Shown here: in pieces, positions 23,135-27,828 of the stretch
Position numbering within the stretch: the stretch's first letter is position 1
How the letters are laid out: the number at the start of each line of letters is the position of its first letter
Assembly (NCBI GenBank): GCA_039588915.1
Contig: JBDGYV010000029.1
Location: forward strand, 1 to 27,828
Direction of reading: 5' to 3'
From: CAMYLR01 sp039588915
Lineage (GTDB): Bacteria; Gemmatimonadota; Gemmatimonadetes; JACCXV01; JAHWKZ01
Length of the DNA stretch: 27,828 nt
Position numbers and translations under genes: made by a program
Notes under the pieces: generated by a model
Database searches by the model: none
Seen by the model: only the letters and a program-made list of their open reading frames with translations
Told to the model about the DNA's origin: nothing

Positions 23135-25379
23135 TGGACAAGAGGCCCATGACTCGTTCGGGCGTCAACGGGATCTCACGCGGGTTAGCTTCGATCGCGC
23201 GAGCGACCGCGTTGGCGATCGCTGGGGCCGGTCCATCCATGGGTAGCTCGCCAAGTCCCTTTGCGCCATGCGGGCCATGAGCGAATGGGTTCTGAACGAA
23301 GCTCACCCGGATCGGCGGCACGTCGTCGCTGGTCGGGATGATGTAGTTGGTGAGTTGGTTGTTCTGCATGACGCCGTTGCTCCAGGCGCACTCTTCCATC
23401 AACGCCCAACCGATGCCTTGAACGACTCCACCCTGTATCTGTCCCCGGGCTAGTGTCTCATGAAGCACAGTGCCCACGTCCTGCACAGCGACGAAATCGA
23501 TCACACGCGTGGTGTAGGTCCGCAGGTCGACCTCGACCTCAGCCACGTAGGTCGCCCATCCGTAGGTCGCGTAGGCGTCGCCCCGGTAGTTTTCTTCGTC
23601 CCAGTCGATTCCCGGCGGCGGCTCGTACTTGGCGTGGCCGAGTGGCGGCTCGCCGTGTTTCGCATGCCAATCGATGATCGCATGTATCACGTGCTCGCCG
23701 CGATCCGTATCGTCGAGCCCAAGTCGATGGCGAAGATCGTCGCAGGCGCGCTCGACCAAATGACCGACGACCATCGTGGTTCGCGAAGCAACCGTTGGTC
23801 CGCTGTCGGGGACTCGACCGGTGTCAGCGTCCGCGATGACTACCTGTTCGGGGTTCACACCCAAGCGATCGCAGACCAGCTTGGTGAACACGGTCAACGT
23901 GCCTTGGCCCATCTCGATGTTGGCGCTCAAGACCTCGACCCGACCGTCGACCAGCCCCGCCAGCTCGAGCTCGGACGCGAGCATCACCTCACCGCTGCCA
24001 GTAAACCCGGCGCCGTGGTGAAACGTGCTCATGCCGATCCCGCGTCGCAGGAAGGGATGGGACGCGTTGAGCGCGCGATGCTTGTCTTGCCGTTGTCGAT
24101 AGCTCGACAGCTCGAGTGCACGATCGAGCAGTGCCACTCGGTCGGTGCCGTCGGTGATTCGCTGACCGGTGGCGGTGGTTTGGCCGTCTACGATCAGGTT
24201 GCGGCGCCTGAGCTCGGCGGGATCGACGCCGATGGTCGCCGCGACCACGTCCATGTGGCGCTCGTTGGCGAAATGGGTTTGCGGCGCGCCAAAGCCGCGA
24301 AACGCCCCGTGCGGGGGGGAGTTGGTAAACATCGCGCGACCGCGAATGCGGACATTGTCACACGCGTACGGCCCGGCGGCGTGGATCACGCCTCGGCTGA
24401 GAACCACCGGGGACAACGTGACGTACGCACCACCGTCGAGCACGACCTCGATGTCCTGGGCCAGTAGCCGTCCATCCGCGTCGACGCCCGTCCGGTGCCG
24501 GACCAGCGACGGGTGACGCTTGGTCGTCGCGCGCATGTCCTCGCCGCGGTCGTAGATGATCTTGACCGGCCGCTCGGCCTTTAGGGCGAGCAGCGCCGCG
24601 TGGAGAGCGATCATCGACGGGTACTCTTCCTTGCCGCCGAAGCCGCCGCCGGTCGGTGCATGAACGATCCGCACGTGATTTCGATCCCGATTCAACGCTC
24701 GGACGGCCGCCTTGAGCACGTAATACGGACACTGGAGGCTGCCCTTGATAAACAGCACGCCGTCCTCTTCCCAAGCGATCATGCCCTGGTTCTCTAAGTA
24801 GACGTGCTCTTGCGCCCCGGTTCGGTACTCGCCCTCGACGACATGTGTCGCCCGAGCCAGGGCCGCTTCGACGTCACCCTTCACGACGTCGATCCGTTTT
24901 AGGGCGTTGTCGGAGCCGTGTTGGATCTGGTCGTTGGTCGGCTCGGTGGTGAAGTCGAAGATCGGTGGGTCTGGGTCGATCGTGACCTCGATCTCGTGAA
25001 TTGCCCGGCGCACCATCTCTCGCGATGGATGCGCGATTAGCGCGACGGGCTCTTCCGCATGCCGGACGTACTCACCAGCGAGCAGAGGCTGGTCGGTTTC
25101 GATCAGCAGCACCGTATTGTCGCCGGGGATGTCGTGGTGATCGACGATCACAAACTCGTCCCAATCGACGCCCGGTCCGAAACGGACGCCGGTCACCCGC
25201 CCACGCGGCGCCGGAGTGCGAACGGTCATCCCCCAAAGAGCGCCGTCGAGCGGCAGGTCATCCACGTACCGCTCGGCACCGGTCAGTTTGGCGAGTCCTT
25301 CGATGCGATCCACCGACCCCCCAGGCAAAACGACATGCCGCAGAATGCGAGAGTGGGCACTGGGTGTCCCCAGCGCCAT
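23124..25379 (-). CDS. Xanthine dehydrogenase molybdopterin-binding subunit
   Basis: A roughly 751-residue large subunit that oxidises hypoxanthine/xanthine to urate using molybdenum cofactor. It has the N-terminal a/b-hammerhead domain (TGAERYVDDLP), GGGFGGKEEY, AFRGFGAPQ and the C-terminal KGLGELP with the catalytic Glu. The Glu after GGGFGGK and the Arg of FRGFG match bovine residues E802 and R880 that orient purines, supporting purine specificity over aldehydes. The start is uncertain: ATG at 25379 is chosen, while in-frame ATGs at 25457 and 25499 and a GTG at 25313 also exist; none has a strong ribosome-binding site. It heads a four-gene overlapping - strand operon. Confidence 0.88.
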   Translation of the reverse strand: MALGTPSAHSRILRHVVLPGGSVDRIEGLAKLTGAERYVDDLPLDGALWGMTVRTPAPRGRVTGVRFGPGVDWDEFVIVDHHDIPGDNTVLLIETDQPLLAGEYVRHAEEPVALIAHPSREMVRRAIHEIEVTIDPDPPIFDFTTEPTNDQIQHGSDNALKRIDVVKGDVEAALARATHVVEGEYRTGAQEHVYLENQGMIAWEEDGVLFIKGSLQCPYYVLKAAVRALNRDRNHVRIVHAPTGGGFGGKEEYPSMIALHAALLALKAERPVKIIYDRGEDMRATTKRHPSLVRHRTGVDADGRLLAQDIEVVLDGGAYVTLSPVVLSRGVIHAAGPYACDNVRIRGRAMFTNSPPHGAFRGFGAPQTHFANERHMDVVAATIGVDPAELRRRNLIVDGQTTATGQRITDGTDRVALLDRALELSSYRQRQDKHRALNASHPFLRRGIGMSTFHHGAGFTGSGEVMLASELELAGLVDGRVEVLSANIEMGQGTLTVFTKLVCDRLGVNPEQVVIADADTGRVPDSGPTVASRTTMVVGHLVERACDDLRHRLGLDDTDRGEHVIHAIIDWHAKHGEPPLGHAKYEPPPGIDWDEENYRGDAYATYGWATYVAEVEVDLRTYTTRVIDFVAVQDVGTVLHETLARGQIQGGVVQGIGWALMEECAWSNGVMQNNQLTNYIIPTSDDVPPIRVSFVQNPFAHGPHGAKGLGELPMDGPAPAIANAVARAIEANPREIPLTPERVMGLLSNGR

Positions 25380-25695
25380 TCGGGTGACCAAGTTGCCGTT
25401 CGGTGGGGACGGGAAGCAACCCGGCAGCCTCGGTTCGGACCCAGGGGCGGCCCACATCGTGCGATGGGTGAAGACCCTGCGACGATCGCGATGACCCATC
25501 GAAACGGGGACACGATGACCCGCACCGCCGTTATCCTGACGTTTCTGCAGGCCCTCAGCTGGGCCCCGTTCTAGACCGTCACGCACCTGAGCGAGGTTGC
25601 GTCCAAAGCCAGGTAAGTAGTTGAAATATCAGACCTAGTCGGCGGTCACGTCAACTGTTGGTTGAACGTGATCTACGCCCGGGTAGGATCGATCT
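25380..25695. other. Upstream region of the xanthine dehydrogenase operon
   Basis: About 316 bp without a convincing gene. Frames remain open upstream of the Mo subunit, but the extra sequence lacks family character, so I treat it as leader or promoter region. A 19-codon + strand frame at 25515-25574 with a hydrophobic stretch was considered and rejected. Confidence 0.45.
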
Positions 25696-25803
25696 CTATT
25701 GCCGCGGGCGGTCTACTAGCCGCGCCTTTCGAGCCTGCTGCTCGCTGGGCTTGAGCCCCGCCAGGATCGACGTGCCGATCAGGATCACGATGATCTCCCA
25801 CAT
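25696..25803 (-). CDS. Single-helix membrane miniprotein (35 residues)
   Basis: The ATG ending at 25803 is preceded by GGAGG (complement of 25807-25811), a strong but close ribosome-binding site. The product starts MWEIIVILIGTSILAGL, one membrane-spanning helix, followed by a short basic cytosolic tail (QQARKARLVDRPRQ). The positive charges after the helix suggest N-out topology. It is divergent from the ferritin gene. I know no family for it; the ribosome-binding site and amphipathic layout are the only support. Confidence 0.5.
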   Translation of the reverse strand: MWEIIVILIGTSILAGLKPSEQQARKARLVDRPRQ

Positions 25804-25989
25804 CTTCCTCCATCCTCTCGTTCGGGGGTGATCTAGCGTCTACTACGGAAGACGAGCGCGGATGTTTCCCGCGGGTTGCGTCGAAAGCCGCCTCGGTACA
25901 CCATTCGGGTCCGGCGGACCGATTCAGTTACCCAATGGAAGAGCCATGCCACCCGCCCGCCGGATGGGGGCCCAACGAGGAGCGATTCG

Positions 25990-26487
25990 ATGCTGAACGA
26001 GGAAATTCAGAAGGCGCTGAACGATCAGATCAACAACGAGCTCTACGCGGCATATCTCTATTTATCGATGTCGGCGTACTTCCAGGCCGCCAATCTCGAG
26101 GGTTTCGCCCACTGGATGAGGATGCAGCGCGAGGAGGAGATCGCTCACGCGATGAAGATCTTCGACTTTGTGCAAGACCGAGATGGCCGTATCGAGTTGC
26201 AGGCGCTCGACAAGCCGCAGGCCGATTTCGAGTCCCCGCTGGTGGTCATGGAGCAAGCGCTTGGTCACGAGCAGAAGGTGACCCAACGCATCAACGAGCT
26301 GTACGAGTTGGCGGTGAAGCACAAGGATTATCCGACACAGACCCTGCTACAGTGGTTTGTGACCGAACAGGTCGAGGAAGAGGCGACCGCCAAGCAGCTC
26401 GTCGACCAGCTCAAGTTGGTCGGCGATAATACGGCTGCACTGTTGATGCTCGATCGTGAGTTGGGGGCGCGCACGACCGCCGAGTAG
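25990..26487 (+). CDS. ftnA: Ferritin (non-heme, FtnA type)
   Basis: A 165-residue four-helix iron-storage subunit expected to form a 24-mer that oxidises Fe(II) and stores ferric mineral. Ferroxidase ligands fall at the same numbers as in E. coli FtnA: E17, E50, H53, E94, Q127 and E130. No Met-52-type heme ligand pattern of bacterioferritin is present. The ATG at 25990 is set by GAGGAG at 25976-25981; the frame is open upstream but without family sequence. It converges on a methyltransferase gene with a 15-bp gap. Confidence 0.93.
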   Translation: MLNEEIQKALNDQINNELYAAYLYLSMSAYFQAANLEGFAHWMRMQREEEIAHAMKIFDFVQDRDGRIELQALDKPQADFESPLVVMEQALGHEQKVTQRINELYELAVKHKDYPTQTLLQWFVTEQVEEEATAKQLVDQLKLVGDNTAALLMLDRELGARTTAE

Positions 26488-26502
26488 CTGGACCGAAAAC
26501 GG

Positions 26503-27120
26503 TTAGGAAGCGACGCGGGCCGAGCCCCGAATCACCCAGCCGACGATGCGGGGTGCTTTGGGGAGCCAGTAGCGATCTACGTCGGTGACTTCGAAGCCGG
26601 CTTCGGCGATCTTCGACTCCGTGTCGCGGGTCAGGTGGCATCCGCACCCGATGCGCTTCCAGACCGGCTCCAACCGCCGCTGCCAACGCCTCAGACCGGG
26701 CTCCGGGGCCGAGACGTGTTCCATGAACAACAAGGTGCCACCAGGCTTCAGCACCCGTCTGGCTTCGCTGAGCGTCCGATCGGGATCGGGGATCGTGCAC
26801 AGGACGAACAGCGCCAGCACGGTGTCGAACGATCCGCTCGCGAAAGGGAGCCACTGGCCGTCGCCGGCTACCAGCTGAACCGGAACCGTGGTACGATGGC
26901 GCGCCCGACGGGCGCGGGCGTTCATGCCATTCGACGGCTCGACCGTGATGACCGCCGTCACGGCCGACGGGTAGTGCGCGAAGTTGGCCCCGGTGCCGAC
27001 GCCGATCTCGAGTACCTCGCCGGCGGCTGTGGTGACCGCGACGCTGCGCTCGGCCTTGAGGCAGTCGCTGTCGGAGTGCTCCATGATCCAGGGAAAGATG
27101 TACTCGGCGTACAGACCCAC
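26503..27120 (-). CDS. Class I SAM-dependent methyltransferase (METTL7-like)
   Basis: A 205-residue methyltransferase with motif I EVLEIGVGTGANFAHY (about 35-50), an acidic ligand in VITVEPSNGM, GDGQWLPFASGSFDTVLA and LKPGGTLLFMEHV. The C-terminal part, with WKRIGCGCHLTRDT and GFEVTDVDRYWLPKAP, resembles the METTL7/UbiE-like group that often methylates thiols or small molecules. The start is a GTG at 27120 without a clear ribosome-binding site. It lies between ferritin and a GroES-like gene, and nothing in the context fixes its substrate. Confidence 0.8.
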   Translation of the reverse strand: MGLYAEYIFPWIMEHSDSDCLKAERSVAVTTAAGEVLEIGVGTGANFAHYPSAVTAVITVEPSNGMNARARRARHRTTVPVQLVAGDGQWLPFASGSFDTVLALFVLCTIPDPDRTLSEARRVLKPGGTLLFMEHVSAPEPGLRRWQRRLEPVWKRIGCGCHLTRDTESKIAEAGFEVTDVDRYWLPKAPRIVGWVIRGSARVAS

Positions 27121-27143
27121 GTAGCTGTACTAGGGCCGGCGGT

Positions 27144-27578
27144 TCAAGGTAGGTGTTCGTCGAAGTCGTCGGGCTCGGCGTCGAGTAGCTCGTCGACGTG
27201 GTGGTCTCCGGGGTTGCGCTCGAGCATCAGAATCGCGCCTTGCGGGACGATCAAATAGGTCTGGCCCTCGAACTTGACCTCGACCGACGCCTTGCGCAGA
27301 AAGATCGCGTAGTCGCCAAGCTGAGCTTGCATCGGAACGTGCCGGATCGAGCCCTCGGCCATCTTCCACGGTTCGTCCTCGACGTCGCCAGGATCGGGTA
27401 GCGGAATACCTGGCCCGCAGGCGACGATCCGACCGGCCTGGACCGATTCCTTCTCGACCGCCCACCGAGGCAGGTAAAGGCCGACTTCCGTCCGGTTCTC
27501 GCCTTCATCGGGCTCGATGAGGACGCGATCGCCAACGACGATCAGGCGTCGGTCGATGGGCTCCCGGGAGTCGCTCAT
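27144..27578 (-). CDS. GroES-like co-chaperonin domain protein, atypical
   Basis: The ATG at 27578 gives 144 residues, against about 95-100 for GroES. The Cpn10 barrel is recognisable: IVVGDRVLIEPDEGENRTEVGLYLP near the N terminus (GLYLP at the position of the GroEL-binding mobile-loop GGIVL), AGRIVACGPG, GDYAIFLRKASVEVKFEGQTYLIVPQGAILML near the end. Extra parts are a DPGDVEDEPWKMAEGS insert and an acidic tail (DELLDAEPDDFDEHLP). No groEL is nearby. It may be a paralogous co-chaperonin. It is divergent from a 2Fe-2S subunit gene. Longer in-frame starts exist but add sequence without GroES character. Confidence 0.75.
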   Translation of the reverse strand: MSDSREPIDRRLIVVGDRVLIEPDEGENRTEVGLYLPRWAVEKESVQAGRIVACGPGIPLPDPGDVEDEPWKMAEGSIRHVPMQAQLGDYAIFLRKASVEVKFEGQTYLIVPQGAILMLERNPGDHHVDELLDAEPDDFDEHLP

Positions 27579-27616
27579 ACTGGCAAGTTCGTGGCGTGAC
27601 CGGCTACGAGCAAGTC

Positions 27617-27645
27617 GCGTCGGGGTGTCGTTTCGGATGCGACGC
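27617..27645. repeat. Inverted repeat in divergent promoter region
   Basis: GCGTCG at 27617-27622 and CGACGC at 27640-27645 form a 6-bp inverted repeat with 17 bases between, in the 94-bp space between the GroES-like and 2Fe-2S genes. It could be an operator for both genes, but in GC-rich DNA such a pair may be chance. Confidence 0.2.
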
Positions 27646-27672
27646 CCTAATCCGGCCGGTAGATTGGATTTC

Positions 27673-27828
27673 ATGGCATCATTTGGCAGCGCGATCGAAC
27701 CGGGAGCAAGGGTCCCACTCGAGCTACGCGTCAATGGCGAGCCCTACGCGGTAGCGGTGCCCGTCCACAAGACGCTGCTCGAAGTGCTCCGCGAAGACAT
27801 CGGATTGACCGGCACCAAGCACGGCTGC
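27673..27828 (+). CDS. 2Fe-2S subunit of a second molybdenum hydroxylase (partial, 3' cut by window)
   Basis: The ATG at 27673 opens 52 codons that run to the window edge without a stop. The product reads LELRVNGEPYAVAVPVHKTLLEVLREDIGLTGTKHGC in outline, the N-terminal plant-ferredoxin-type domain of the XdhC/CoxS/HcrC family. The window ends exactly at the first cluster cysteine. It is distinct from the 2Fe-2S gene at 22646-23134 and closer in style to CO-dehydrogenase or 4-hydroxybenzoyl-CoA-reductase small subunits. The rest of the operon should follow downstream. Confidence 0.85.
   Translation, partial: MASFGSAIEPGARVPLELRVNGEPYAVAVPVHKTLLEVLREDIGLTGTKHGC

Noticed and set aside
25515..25574. 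19-codon + strand frame with a hydrophobic core
   Set aside because: Very short, no downstream gene on that strand to regulate, and no membrane-anchor layout as clear as the 25696-25803 frame.
1..27828. CRISPR array, IS element or phage module
   Set aside because: No regularly spaced repeats, transposase, integrase or phage structural genes were seen on either strand.

Overview
The window looks like part of a chromosome from a GC-rich, Gram-negative-type bacterium with an outer envelope. It encodes lipoproteins, many exported proteins with classical signal peptides, and a di-heme peroxidase lipoprotein. The gene style (secreted aminopeptidase P, DUF885 lipoprotein, MauG/CcpA-like lipoprotein, allantoin genes, aerobic molybdenum hydroxylases) would fit an aerobic environmental lineage such as Gemmatimonadota or Acidobacteriota. 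That is an impression only; no rRNA or other decisive marker is present.

Region 1 (1-8590) is a patchwork accessory region. It is bracketed by two imperfect copies of a tRNA-Pro 3' end, 8240 bp apart (about 311-348 and 8551-8588). Each lacks the 5' half of a tRNA, as expected for att scars of integrative elements. Between them lie a methyltransferase pseudogene, two small exported proteins of unknown function, a GFA-type zinc protein coupled to an APC permease, a Cys-rich exported protein, a DUF885 lipoprotein, a membrane-anchored helical protein and a di-heme cytochrome-c-peroxidase-like lipoprotein. No integrase is visible.

Region 2 (8600-11310) holds a small unknown gene coupled to a HugZ-like protein (split-barrel plus DUF2470), then an exported M24B (aminopeptidase P) enzyme followed by a strong hairpin.

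Region 3 (11327-16810) is a six-gene operon in which every stop overlaps the next start: three family 2 glycosyltransferases (the last two are tandem paralogs), a Gfo/Idh/MocA oxidoreductase, a pseudouridine-5'-phosphate glycosidase (PsuG) and a TrpF-like isomerase lacking the arginine usual for anthranilate binding. This combination is the most novel-looking part of the window.

Region 4 (16769-25379) is a purine-catabolism locus. After a convergent Hsp15-type S4 gene come allantoinase, allantoicase, OHCU decarboxylase and 5-hydroxyisourate hydrolase on the + strand. Converging on them is a - strand operon of xanthine dehydrogenase (Mo, 2Fe-2S and FAD subunits) and a CitE/HpcH-like aldolase. 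Together they would take hypoxanthine/xanthine to urate and 5-hydroxyisourate to ureidoglycolate and urea. The urate-oxidising step is not in the window.

Region 5 (25380-27828) contains a 35-residue membrane miniprotein gene, a ferritin with an intact ferroxidase centre, a METTL7-like methyltransferase, an atypical GroES-like protein and, divergent from it, the start of a second 2Fe-2S molybdenum-hydroxylase subunit cut by the window edge.
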